Assembly (NCBI GenBank): GCA_905221605.1
Contig: CAJNDS010001746.1
Coordinates: 623,797 to 687,796 of the forward strand
Reading direction: 5' to 3'
Length of the DNA stretch: 64,000 nucleotides
DNA from: Symbiodinium natans
Lineage: Eukaryota; Sar; Dinophyceae; Suessiales; Symbiodiniaceae
Shown: positions 48,900 to 57,634 of the stretch, one piece after another
Numbering within the stretch: position 1 is the stretch's first letter
How the letters are laid out: each line of letters starts with the position of its first letter
Translations under genes and position numbers: made by a program
The notes under the pieces: model-generated
The model's database searches: none
What the model was told of the DNA's origin: nothing
What the model saw: only the letters and a program-made list of their open reading frames with translations

Positions 48900-51818
48900 A
48901 TGGTCATGATCCGCTTGGCTTTGCTTGCTCTCTTTGCAAAAAGTGCGGAAGGCTCAGGCGGAAACTGCAGCAGTCAAGCTGCTACTCGTACTTGTGTGCC
49001 AGACGAGGGAGGCTTCATTCAAAGGCAGGGGCAGAGTATAACACTTGGCACGAACGGATCTTCAAGGGGCGAGGGTGACAAGTGCAAGAAGGGGAACAAC
49101 AGTCAGTGCGAAGTCGGATCTGTCTGTGGCAGATACAACCAAAACAGCAACAGTTTCATGTGCTGCGCCAACAATGAAGTACATGGAGGTGTCGCTTGGT
49201 GCGCCAATCGTGAGGGCGAACGGTGCAGTGATGGAATCAACGAGAACTGTGCACATGGAGCTATCTGTGGCAGATACAATGATAACACGAACGACTACCA
49301 GTGCTGCGCCAACTACGAAATCCACGGAGGTGTCACTTGGTGTGCCGTCGCTGAGGGTGGAGCGTGCAGTGATGGAGTTAACGAGAATTGCGTGCAAGGC
49401 ACTGTGTGTGGCCAATCTGGAGCATTGGTAACTCGAGGTTACCAATGCTGTTCAAACTGGATTCCGATCAATGGGATTGCTGTCTGTGTCCTCCAGGGCA
49501 GCATTGCTGTGGATGGAAGTGCACTTTTTCGGCAATCGCCGTTTCTGATGACACATGATTCGGCCACAGGCTATGCCGGTGGGGGACTGAATGCACCAAA
49601 CATGATCAGGACGCAAGGTGTCGATTTTGTAGGCCAGCTTGCATGTGGAGCCCGAGCTTTCGATATGCGAACCATGAAGAAAGGAGACACCTTCGAAGAT
49701 GTTAGCTTTCATCACGGTAGCTTCAGTGGTGGCAGGATGACATACGGCTGGATTTCTGACCAAACCGTACGGGAAACTATTCCCCAAATCATCAATTGGT
49801 GTCAGCAGCATCCAAATGAGTTGGTTGTGATTCTCTTGAGCCACTGCTACGAAACACCAAAAGCAACAACCGGGATTGAGACAATGAAACCTGCAACAGA
49901 AATAAGCTGCACTAGCGATGAAATGCTGCAGGTCTTCACAGAACTAGGTGTTCCAGTGGAGTCGGATTGCTCAACGCTTGACTCTATGACATTGGACGAA
50001 GCCAAATCGCATGCAACCATGGACACCGGTGGTCGGCTGCTCCTCATTCCTGGGGAAGGCTATTGCGTAGAGTCAAATTACGATCCAGGAGTCACTGGTC
50101 AGTCTCAACTGGCTGACTATTCTGACAGGACAATGGCGGCGATGCGCGAAGGTAGCAAGCCCTTTCAAGCCCAGGAGTTCCTTCAGCAATCAATGGAGAC
50201 AGACGGTACCTTCGGTAACGTGCCATTGAGTGCTGACCTCAATGCACAAGTCTTGGCATGGATTATCAGCACCAACATGTTTCAAGGAGTGAACTTTTTG
50301 GAGATGAACCTGATTTGTGCCTATGGCAACAGCATTTCACAAACACTGGGAGCCCAAGTGACAATGGCAGACCAGCAACAGTGTGCAGCTGCTTGCTCCG
50401 TGAAGTCTTGCCCTGACGAGGGGGCTTGTGGAGGTGGGACTCCAGAGGGCCACAAATGCAAAAAGGGTGACGACAGCGTTTGCCTACAGGGTGCCTGTGC
50501 AAGGTACAACGACCAGAAGAACGACTACCAGTGCTGCGCCAGCTACGAAATCCACGGAGGTGTCAGTTGGTGTGCCGTCCCTTACGGTGGAGCGTGCAAT
50601 GATGGAGTCAACGAGAACTGTGCAACAGGAGCTGTCTGTGGCAGATACAATGATAACAAGAACGACTACCAGTGCTGCGCCAACTACGAAATCCACGGAG
50701 GTGTCACTTGGTGTGCCGTCGCTGAGGGTGGAGCGTGCAGTGATGGAGTTAACGAGAATTGCGTGCAAGGCACTGTGTGTGGCCAGAAAGGTGGTAATCC
50801 AAAAAATGGCTACGAATGCTGCTCTAACTTCACAGTTATCGATGGCACAGCTGTTTGCATGAAGGCCCAAACTGGAAATGTGCCACCGTACAACCCTGTA
50901 TTCTTTATGCACGGAATCCAAGACTATGGAGCGTCAGGCAACGGCCTTGGGGACAAGATCACGGAGGAACACCCCGGCACAAAGTTCATCACCATCGACC
51001 TGTTCGAGGGAGCAGCGTCTTATTTGACAAAGATGTTAGACCAGCTAGGAGGCGTGAGGGACTTCATCAGGAAGGAAATTGCTTACGATCCAGAAGCATT
51101 CACAAATGGTTTCAACCTCTTGTGTCACAGCCAAGGGGGCCTTTTGTGCCGGGGAGTTATCAACACTTGGGATCCAGCCCAGCATGGCTTAGGATATGTT
51201 GAGCCTAAAGTATTCATCAGTATGGCTGGACCTCAGATGGGTGTCGTCGGCTACGGCACCATCCAGGACAGCTTGCCTCAATGGGTCGTACACAAGATGG
51301 CCAGCGGCGCAATGTACACAAAACAGATGCAGCGCATCTCGTTTGGCGGTTATTGGAAAGACGTAGCAGCATTTAAGAATTATCAAGAAAGCAGTACATA
51401 TTTGGCTCCCATGAACAACGAGGCGCCCATTGAGCGCTGCTACAGGAGAGTCACATGCCATCCAGGCGGATGCTACTATCAAGGACTTCAAGGATGTGTT
51501 TGGCCAAGTGACATGTCATGGGACAGGAATCCCCAGTTCAAGGCCGCATTCAACCGGCTTGAGAAGGCAGTGTTTTTTGGATCTCCAGATGACGGAGCTA
51601 TCGTGCCGTGGCAATCTACTGTGTGGGGATACTACGACGTCGAGTCCCCGGAAGAAGTCGTCTCTTTCAACAAGACAGATGTTGGCAAGCGAGACCTTGT
51701 CCCTCTCAACGAAATGCTGGCCGATGGAAGGGCAGAGCTCCAAGTTGTGAGCGGCATTGCCCACACAGATTGGTTGAAACCGGAGAATGTGGCCCTCTAC
51801 ATCAAGTATTTGAAGTGA
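48900..51818 (+). CDS. Secreted PI-PLC X-like / palmitoyl-protein thioesterase-like fusion protein with Cys-rich modules
   Basis: The protein has about 972 residues and a single uninterrupted frame. I start it at the ATG at 48,900, the first after an in-frame stop at 48,891; an ATG at 48,906 also fits. Residues 1-18 form a signal peptide (IRLALLALFAKSAEG). Three cysteine modules follow (about 62-196), each about 45 residues with CGRYN, CC and HGGVxWC. Residues about 204-478 resemble a PI-PLC X domain: MTHDSATGYA (His 219), FDMR, and FHHGSF (His 271/272), the two-histidine arrangement of this family. Three more modules (520-653) precede an alpha/beta-hydrolase domain (665-970) most like PPT1: FFMHGIQ oxyanion region, CHSQGG with nucleophile Ser 744, PDDGAIVP with probable Asp 898, and GIAHTDW with probable His 955. 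Inferred role: extracellular or lysosomal lipid or thioester hydrolysis. The fusion is unusual; substrates are unknown. Lack of introns may reflect retroposition. Confidence 0.93.
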   Translation: MVMIRLALLALFAKSAEGSGGNCSSQAATRTCVPDEGGFIQRQGQSITLGTNGSSRGEGDKCKKGNNSQCEVGSVCGRYNQNSNSFMCCANNEVHGGVAWCANREGERCSDGINENCAHGAICGRYNDNTNDYQCCANYEIHGGVTWCAVAEGGACSDGVNENCVQGTVCGQSGALVTRGYQCCSNWIPINGIAVCVLQGSIAVDGSALFRQSPFLMTHDSATGYAGGGLNAPNMIRTQGVDFVGQLACGARAFDMRTMKKGDTFEDVSFHHGSFSGGRMTYGWISDQTVRETIPQIINWCQQHPNELVVILLSHCYETPKATTGIETMKPATEISCTSDEMLQVFTELGVPVESDCSTLDSMTLDEAKSHATMDTGGRLLLIPGEGYCVESNYDPGVTGQSQLADYSDRTMAAMREGSKPFQAQEFLQQSMETDGTFGNVPLSADLNAQVLAWIISTNMFQGVNFLEMNLICAYGNSISQTLGAQVTMADQQQCAAACSVKSCPDEGACGGGTPEGHKCKKGDDSVCLQGACARYNDQKNDYQCCASYEIHGGVSWCAVPYGGACNDGVNENCATGAVCGRYNDNKNDYQCCANYEIHGGVTWCAVAEGGACSDGVNENCVQGTVCGQKGGNPKNGYECCSNFTVIDGTAVCMKAQTGNVPPYNPVFFMHGIQDYGASGNGLGDKITEEHPGTKFITIDLFEGAASYLTKMLDQLGGVRDFIRKEIAYDPEAFTNGFNLLCHSQGGLLCRGVINTWDPAQHGLGYVEPKVFISMAGPQMGVVGYGTIQDSLPQWVVHKMASGAMYTKQMQRISFGGYWKDVAAFKNYQESSTYLAPMNNEAPIERCYRRVTCHPGGCYYQGLQGCVWPSDMSWDRNPQFKAAFNRLEKAVFFGSPDDGAIVPWQSTVWGYYDVESPEEVVSFNKTDVGKRDLVPLNEMLADGRAELQVVSGIAHTDWLKPENVALYIKYLK

Positions 51819-52469
51819 CAAGCTGATGCTACAAGACCGAACAAGTTCATATCTTCAGAGCCATAAGTTGCTCTGAAAGCATGGCCCCCTCTTACAGTAT
51901 TGGTTCCTACAAAGAAAGTCTGTAGTGACTCCTACTTACTGTTTTCAAAGGCAGCTGTAGACTCACACTTGCAGCTTGCCAGAAAAATGCACTGTCCTCT
52001 AAATTCCGAAGTTTGGTGTCATTGCTTATGGCTTGCAGCATACCTTCCCCAAGTTGCCCCATCGCCCCGCGGATTCCAGGAATCGGAACACATGAGAAAC
52101 TGTTAAATACGGTGAGTTCTGATAAGTTTTCTCCTGTTTCTGTGAAGTGAGAAATCTATGAGGCATATTCATGGAATTAGTTGTCACACTGGTTTATGAG
52201 TCATGTCATGTTTTGCATTTGGTCATTTGGTCTGATCAAAGGCATCAGACCACCTTGCATGTGCTAATTCGCTGTCTCGATGAGGCCCAATCAAGCTTGG
52301 GCAATGTACAGATAGTGCAGGGTTCAGAGCCCCGAGCCAGATGCCTGCTAGCGCGGCCGGCAGTGCATGAGCAAAAGAGAGGCCGTTGGAAAATACCGGA
52401 AACTTCAAGACGGCTGCTTGAGTCAGGGGGTTCGAATGCCAAAAGGCTGTCTAGAGAGCTCGCTTTGTA
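51819..52469. other. 3' flank, no gene
   Basis: Sequence after the stop codon holds no credible frame, RNA or known repeat. An animal-type AATAAA signal is not seen near the stop, and none is expected in dinoflagellates. Confidence 0.5.
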
Positions 52470-52875
52470 TTCTTTCAAGCTGAAAATTGCGTAGCCTTCT
52501 GCACTTCCAAGCCATGGCGAGGTGTTCGGAGAGATGGGAACCTTCTGGGCCAGGGCCTGGGCCAAGGCCTGGGCCAAGGGCGGCTAAGAGACTAAGAGAG
52601 CTTCGAGTTTGGAGCGTCTTGTGCGGGAGGCTTCTGCAGGCAAGAATCTGCTTTCCCTTCCGACTTTGTGGAGCCTGTGGCGGGCTCCTCTCTCATGCGC
52701 ACTTAGGCGTTCAAGATCATACTTCCAATGATGTGGGATAGCTTGTTGCCACTGAAAGGAGGCATCGCGAACAGCATGCGCATCTTCGACCCGACAATTA
52801 GATTGTTGAGTCACAGATTCAGATTCTCCGTTGAGACCACCCAAAGCAAAAGATCGACTCTTGCCTAGCCTTGGC
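52470..52875 (+). repeat. Unit-opening block, copy 3, cut by the retroelement
   Basis: It matches 27,815-28,180 and, from 52,597, also 7,496-7,771. Agreement runs through TTGCCTAGCCTTGGC, ending at 52,875 (equivalent to 7,771). From 52,876 the sequence is that of the retroelement. The rest of this unit presumably resumes beyond the window end. Confidence 0.88.
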
Positions 52876-54170
52876 CCGCTGCAAGGGGCCGGTGTGCAGT
52901 AGTGGTAGGCAGCCGCTCCCGCGCGGCCAGGGCACGGCCCGCAGCGGGGCCTTGTGGTTGACCACGAAGGTCCGGGCGACCGATCGGTCGCTCCCGCGCG
53001 GTCTGGTCGCGACCCGCAGCGGGGCGCAGTGCACAGGCACGAACGCGGGGAGGGACTACCTACCCTAGGCTCTACAACACACTTGAACCGCTGCGGCGGG
53101 GGTTTGGGGAGTTTCCTTAAGGTCTGGGCTTTAAGGCTTCCACGGCTTCTGCTTCGACCTTGGACCGAACCTCTAGGCCTGCTTGCTAAACACTGGCTGC
53201 GGGACAAACGAACGAAGCTGCACGCGACGAACGACGAAAAATCCTTCTGCCCGCAGACCGGCGACCTGGGAAACGGCCCGCCCCAAAAACACCCGCCCTG
53301 AACACAGAAACACCCGAACAGCCCCAACATCCTGAGCATCAGAACGCGCGTGGGGTGATTCTGGTCTGAGCGCGCCGCGTCATGGTTCGCGCGCTTGGTG
53401 TTGTGCGCACCGCGAACGCCTAAGGCTTCAAGAGCAGACGACGCGCTCTGCGGAGCCGCGACTGCCCCCTTGGCGCACGCTTCGCGCACCGCCCCCTCGG
53501 CTTGGGCATCAGTGAAAAACTGCCCATCAATGACCCTACCCGTCCTAACAGTAAGATCATCCACGTAGGCTATCCACTCCTTAGTATACTTAAGGCGCCT
53601 ACCTCTGCCGGGGGCATAGGCCCTATCAACCACAAAGTTGAAATCATCCGGGCCGTTAATCGGGCCAAAGGTGAGGCCGACAGGGAGATATTTCCCTGAT
53701 CTTGCCACAATGGCCAACACCTCGCGAGCACGCTTGGTGTTCCTAATCTGATTAAACCCACTAACCGCATCCACGAAGGTATACCAAACCGAACCTACTG
53801 CGGCGGCGAGCACATCGCTGCCCCGCCGACAATAGTACGTGGAGCGCTTAATTCGGGCATTCACTCGGCGGTAGTCAACCACCAAGCGTCGCTTCCTATG
53901 CCGCTTGTAACTGGGCATTTCCTTGGTCGGAAACGGCGCAGATCCCCAAGCCGAGCTGCCGCGGATCAACTGACCCCGCTTGCATTCCTCTTCAAGCTTG
54001 TCGTCGACCCATTGCGCGGACTCGCCCCTCAGACTGTGAGGCTGGGACGAGACCGGCGGCCCGGTGGGGATGCAGTCATGGGCGAACTTCCTGACCGTGG
54101 TCCTGGTGGTGTCCTCCACCCAGAACCCAGCGGCCTTTCGCCGTATGCCTGACGGCTGCGATATCAGCAT
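52584..54170 (-). CDS. Retroelement reverse transcriptase, N-terminal part with catalytic YVDD
   Basis: The ORF has 528 codons, of which only about residues 10-255 look like element protein; the rest runs through the terminal region and into host repeat. Visible RT features are the fingers (RRLVVDYRRVNARIKR, about 94-109), motif A (TFVDAVSGFNQI, Asp 134), motif B (LTFGPINGPDDF, about 166-177) and motif C (YVDD, 202-205). The sequence loses RT similarity soon after YVDD. The palm end, thumb and RNase H are not here but about 6 kb upstream in element order (59.7-58.9 kb). The frame is entered from the ORF at 54,076-54,471 by a shift of one base near 54,150, so the ATG at 54,170 is probably not a true start. 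Confidence 0.88.
   Translation of the reverse strand: MLISQPSGIRRKAAGFWVEDTTRTTVRKFAHDCIPTGPPVSSQPHSLRGESAQWVDDKLEEECKRGQLIRGSSAWGSAPFPTKEMPSYKRHRKRRLVVDYRRVNARIKRSTYYCRRGSDVLAAAVGSVWYTFVDAVSGFNQIRNTKRAREVLAIVARSGKYLPVGLTFGPINGPDDFNFVVDRAYAPGRGRRLKYTKEWIAYVDDLTVRTGRVIDGQFFTDAQAEGAVREACAKGAVAAPQSASSALEALGVRGAHNTKRANHDAARSDQNHPTRVLMLRMLGLFGCFCVQGGCFWGGPFPRSPVCGQKDFSSFVACSFVRLSRSQCLASRPRGSVQGRSRSRGSLKAQTLRKLPKPPPQRFKCVVEPRVGSPSPRSCLCTAPRCGSRPDRAGATDRSPGPSWSTTRPRCGPCPGRAGAAAYHYCTPAPCSGPRLGKSRSFALGGLNGESESVTQQSNCRVEDAHAVRDASFQWQQAIPHHWKYDLERLSAHERGARHRLHKVGRESRFLPAEASRTRRSKLEALLVS
52876..53350 (-). other. 3' terminal region of the retroelement (possible LTR)
   Basis: About 475 bases between the end of recognisable RT sequence and the insertion edge carry no domain. 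Two related blocks of about 37 bases (CGCTCCCGCGCGG...CCCGCAGCGGGGC) lie at about 52,914-52,950 and 52,989-53,025. The position fits a 3' LTR or untranslated region. No matching 5' LTR is available in the window to prove it. Confidence 0.45.
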
Positions 54171-54471
54171 CGGTCAGCCCGGGTCTGGTTGGTCCAGGCT
54201 CGATCTTCAAACCCGACCGTACGAGGTCTCTATAGGCTTCGGTGCGCCTAGGATCCTCCGCGACCTTCTCATAGACCTCAAGGTCAGCCCGGACGGAATC
54301 CCAGTCCTTGGCGTCCGCCTTGGTCCGCCATATCCACTTCCTTGTCCAGCTCCGCACGCTCTGCTGGCGTGAGGTCCTCGCCCGAGCGCACGTCCGGGAG
54401 GGGAACGACTGGAGAGGGCTGTGGCGCAGCCGTGGCGCTATCTGCACCCGCAGTGGCTGGAAAGCTTTCAA
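54076..54471 (-). CDS. Retroelement linker fragment between integrase ORF and RT fragment
   Basis: Only the second half of this frame (from about 54,340) reads like protein, for example KDWDSVRADLEVYEKVAEDP. It bridges the end of the integrase ORF and the start of the RT fragment, with a one-base frame change at each end (near 54,330 and 54,150). It is a piece of a broken polyprotein and carries no motif of its own. The first half is a shadow of the upstream ORF. Confidence 0.6.
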   Translation of the reverse strand: MKAFQPLRVQIAPRLRHSPLQSFPSRTCARARTSRQQSVRSWTRKWIWRTKADAKDWDSVRADLEVYEKVAEDPRRTEAYRDLVRSGLKIEPGPTRPGLTDADIAAVRHTAKGRWVLGGGHHQDHGQEVRP

Positions 54472-57400
54472 CTGCTGCGGTGCACAGCTCTTCAGCGCCC
54501 CTCAGACCAAGGTCCTGGAGCGAGGCGCAGAAAGCCGCCCCTATGAGGTCGTAGTCGGCTCGCGCGCGCTCAACGTGCCTGTGCTGCACTGCGCCTAGCG
54601 CGTCCGGCCTACTACACCTCAAACCTACCGATTCTAAGCTAAAATCGGCGAGCCACAGGGCCCCGCTTTCAACGAGGTTGCCGCGGCCGCTGGCCCGCGC
54701 GAACTGGCATATGTCAGCCCGCACCAAGGCCCAAGGCCAGCGTGGCTCTGCGAGCGTCCCAAACAAGGCGCCCCACTCCTCTAGCCGCCAGGGTTCCCAC
54801 TCGCCTTTTTGTGCCTGCAAACGCAGCGCGACGTGGGCGCCCGCGCGCGTGCGTTCCTGCGCGCACCGGACGACTAGCTGGAGGAAAGCCCGGGGCACAT
54901 TCTTGCCCTCAAGCCCAATCACGAGCACCTTCGGCTCTGTGCGCAAAACAGCGCCGCTAATAGCCTCTAAGTGCTCTTCTGCGGCTAGGTTCCAGGTGAT
55001 CCCGTAGGCCTGCCTGCCTTGCACAAAAGCTGGAACAACCCTGTACCCGTGCCTCCTAGCCGCGTCGGAAACGACCGCGTCACCCCAAGCAACCTCTAAG
55101 ACATCGGCAACCCCTCCAAGGAAATACTGCCGGAACCATTTCTCGACAGCACCCGACTCTGGGAACGCCCTAGGCTGCAACACGCGGGGTTCCGCGACCA
55201 AGAGGTCCGCGAGGGCCTCTTGGATCGAGAGCACGCTCGTGCCGGCGCGAGACGCTCGCTCGAGCGTCCTGTCCTGCAACGAATACGCTCCCTTGTCCAA
55301 CTTTCTGGCCGAGGCTGCAGCAAGCACGCCGTCGCGGTTTAGGTCGATCTTGGAAATGATTTCCTTAACGGAAACCGCTTCGTGGGCCGGACGGGTCCCT
55401 TCTGAAAGCGTGAGCGCTCCGTCCTCGGCGATAAATGCAAGCCGCCATTTGACGCGAACCCCGCTGGCGTCGGGGAGATAGCGGTGGACGCCGACCTGCG
55501 CACGGGCCGCATCCACCTGCGTAACCCGTCCTAACCTGCACACCTTCGGGCCTCCACCTACACCCCGATAGGCAATGCGGTCGCCAAGGCGGAGGACGAA
55601 GTCCCTCCCGCGCCTGGTCAGCGTGAACTCCACCTGCTTGGCGTCGCCTTGAACTTGCTGCCCTAAGCTGGGGCGAGACAAGTCGTCCCCGCCGGTTCCA
55701 TCGTCCTCAAAGACGACCGGCTCGCGGGATTCCGCGCCATCTGCATCCGCAGGGACAAGAATGCAGTCTTCTGCGTGCGCCTCCATCGGGCCGCGCCGGG
55801 CGGAAGAAGTACCCCCCGACTCCATCGACACGGGCTCCAAGGTGAGCCTGTGGCCCTTGACTTCCAACACGCGCCAGGGGCCGGTCAGACCCGGTTTCCA
55901 AGGCACACGCCCCGCCCCCTCTGAACGGGCCCTCGGAGCGTTCCAGACCACTCGGTCGCCTGGTTTAAGGTCCACAGTGCGCCTATGGCGGTTTGCAAGT
56001 TTCGCCCGCGCTTCTGAAGACCGCGTCCAGTGCTCTCGGACCGCAGCAGCTAGCTCCGAGAACTGTTTGAACTGGCTCCGAGCCCAATCAGAGATGGGTT
56101 CGAACTGCAAGGCGTCACGCAGGACGTCCTTTTCAAGTGGTAGAGCGAGCGACCAGCTCCGCTCTAGGTCCCTCGGGGTATACCCGTGGGGACCCGGAGT
56201 GTTGTCTATGACGTACTCCGCCACCACGAGCCAATCCGACCAAGCTTCGGAAAGGGAGGCGCCGACTTGCCTGACGACCGCCCCCAGCACCTTTTGGACT
56301 TCTTGGTGGACTCGCTCGTTCGCGCCCAACTCACAAGGCCTCAAGGGCGCGCTGAACCGCCACTCGGTCCCAAGCATCGCGCTGAGTTCTGCCATGAGCG
56401 CATTCTTGAACTCTGGCCCTCTATCCGACCTGATGAGGCTCGGGATCGTCCTGCTGCGGAGCACGCAGCGCACGAACGCCCTCCTGACTTCAGCATGAGT
56501 CAGAGACCTCATCGGCTCGAGGAGGACAGCATGACTGAGGCAATCGAAGTACGTAAGCGAGTACCTATGCCCTTCCCTGTCCTCTCGGTTCGGACCTTCA
56601 CAGTCCACGCTGACTTCCTGCCAGCATGTCTCGGCGCCACACTTGACCGCACGAGCCTCAACCTTCGTCGGTCGGGAGCGGCCTTTAATGCAAGCGAGAC
56701 ACTTGGCGACCCAGGTCCGCACATCTTTCTCCAAGTCGGGCCACCATACTGCCCTCTCTAGCAGCTTGACGGTAACCTCGGCAGACCTATGGGCCCCAAG
56801 GACTCCACAGTGGACTGAATTGTAGCAAGCGCGGCGCCAGGTCACCCCATTCGCGCCCGCAGCCCCGTTGGGAACCACTGGGACGACGACGGTTTGACCC
56901 GTCCTGAGGGTCACCTCGCGCTCCAGCAACCCGTCTCCGGATATCACCATCGGCGGCTCCGGCTTGCGAATCGAGCCCGCCAATGAGGGATCGCGCCGCT
57001 GACCCTCGTACCACGCCGTACGAAGGGATCCCGTGACTCGGAACTCCGAAATGTTCGCCGCGTCCCTTGCCTCGACCGCAAGCTGTTCGCGACGATTTTC
57101 GTCCTCCCCCGCGACCAGGCTCAAAGACGGAACACCGCCCTTAAACTCGACCTTGACCTTGGTTGAGGAATGGTCCCAAATGCACAGGATGGGGCTATGG
57201 CTGACGAGCTCTAGAACCACTGCAGGGCCCTTATGCTCCTCACCCATAAACGCCAAAACTCTACCCTTCAGCTTGCACTCATTGGCATTCTTTCCGCGAC
57301 TGGTAGCGCCCGCGGTCCAATGCCCTTCTACGCCCTCGATGGACGAAAAGAATTGAGCAAGGACCCTTGACGCCTGCCGGGTAGAACTGCGGGGATCCGA

Positions 57401-57634
57401 AGCTTCTCCGGTTGCCCGCCAGCCAATGACCTGAGTAACCCTACCCACAAGGACCATCAGCTTGCTGAAGGAGGGGTCTAAGGCAACCTCCTTGCCGTTA
57501 GACCTCCAGAGCACTTCACACTGCTCATTCACGACATGTCTGTGGCCGTGCCAGTTCACCACTGACGACCAATGCACGACGATGTCGCCCTGAGCCGCAT
57601 TCAGGGGCGAGCAGTTGTGCCCCGCCACCACCAT
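54284..57634 (-). CDS. Retroelement integrase ORF with extra domains
   Basis: 1116 codons from an ATG at 57,634. Integrase zinc finger: His 275, His 282, Cys 312, Cys 315. Catalytic core: Asp 344 (VSVDCEGP), Asp 404 (IRSDRGPEFK) and Glu 440 (GANERVHQEV), 35 residues between the last two, the classic D-D-35-E spacing. Residues about 557-602 (GDRVVWNAP to GPWRVLEVKGHRLTLE) fit a GPY/F-type C-terminal module. Residues 16-75 and 684-760 each begin with GD plus hydrophobics and contain GRVTQV, suggesting a duplicated small beta domain. Residues about 838-1010 look Rossmann-like (VLEVAWGDAVVSDAARRHGY) and may be a degenerate methyltransferase-like fold. The ORF overlaps the upstream pol ORF by 110 bases in another frame. 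Integrase inserts the element cDNA into chromosomal DNA. Confidence 0.92.
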   Translation of the reverse strand: MVVAGHNCSPLNAAQGDIVVHWSSVVNWHGHRHVVNEQCEVLWRSNGKEVALDPSFSKLMVLVGRVTQVIGWRATGEASDPRSSTRQASRVLAQFFSSIEGVEGHWTAGATSRGKNANECKLKGRVLAFMGEEHKGPAVVLELVSHSPILCIWDHSSTKVKVEFKGGVPSLSLVAGEDENRREQLAVEARDAANISEFRVTGSLRTAWYEGQRRDPSLAGSIRKPEPPMVISGDGLLEREVTLRTGQTVVVPVVPNGAAGANGVTWRRACYNSVHCGVLGAHRSAEVTVKLLERAVWWPDLEKDVRTWVAKCLACIKGRSRPTKVEARAVKCGAETCWQEVSVDCEGPNREDREGHRYSLTYFDCLSHAVLLEPMRSLTHAEVRRAFVRCVLRSRTIPSLIRSDRGPEFKNALMAELSAMLGTEWRFSAPLRPCELGANERVHQEVQKVLGAVVRQVGASLSEAWSDWLVVAEYVIDNTPGPHGYTPRDLERSWSLALPLEKDVLRDALQFEPISDWARSQFKQFSELAAAVREHWTRSSEARAKLANRHRRTVDLKPGDRVVWNAPRARSEGAGRVPWKPGLTGPWRVLEVKGHRLTLEPVSMESGGTSSARRGPMEAHAEDCILVPADADGAESREPVVFEDDGTGGDDLSRPSLGQQVQGDAKQVEFTLTRRGRDFVLRLGDRIAYRGVGGGPKVCRLGRVTQVDAARAQVGVHRYLPDASGVRVKWRLAFIAEDGALTLSEGTRPAHEAVSVKEIISKIDLNRDGVLAAASARKLDKGAYSLQDRTLERASRAGTSVLSIQEALADLLVAEPRVLQPRAFPESGAVEKWFRQYFLGGVADVLEVAWGDAVVSDAARRHGYRVVPAFVQGRQAYGITWNLAAEEHLEAISGAVLRTEPKVLVIGLEGKNVPRAFLQLVVRCAQERTRAGAHVALRLQAQKGEWEPWRLEEWGALFGTLAEPRWPWALVRADICQFARASGRGNLVESGALWLADFSLESVGLRCSRPDALGAVQHRHVERARADYDLIGAAFCASLQDLGLRGAEELCTAAVESFPATAGADSATAAPQPSPVVPLPDVRSGEDLTPAERAELDKEVDMADQGGRQGLGFRPG

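Noticed and set aside
52171-52494. 107-codon plus-strand open frame downstream of the fusion gene
   Set aside because: No motif, and it runs into the repeated unit-opening block; looks like a chance frame.
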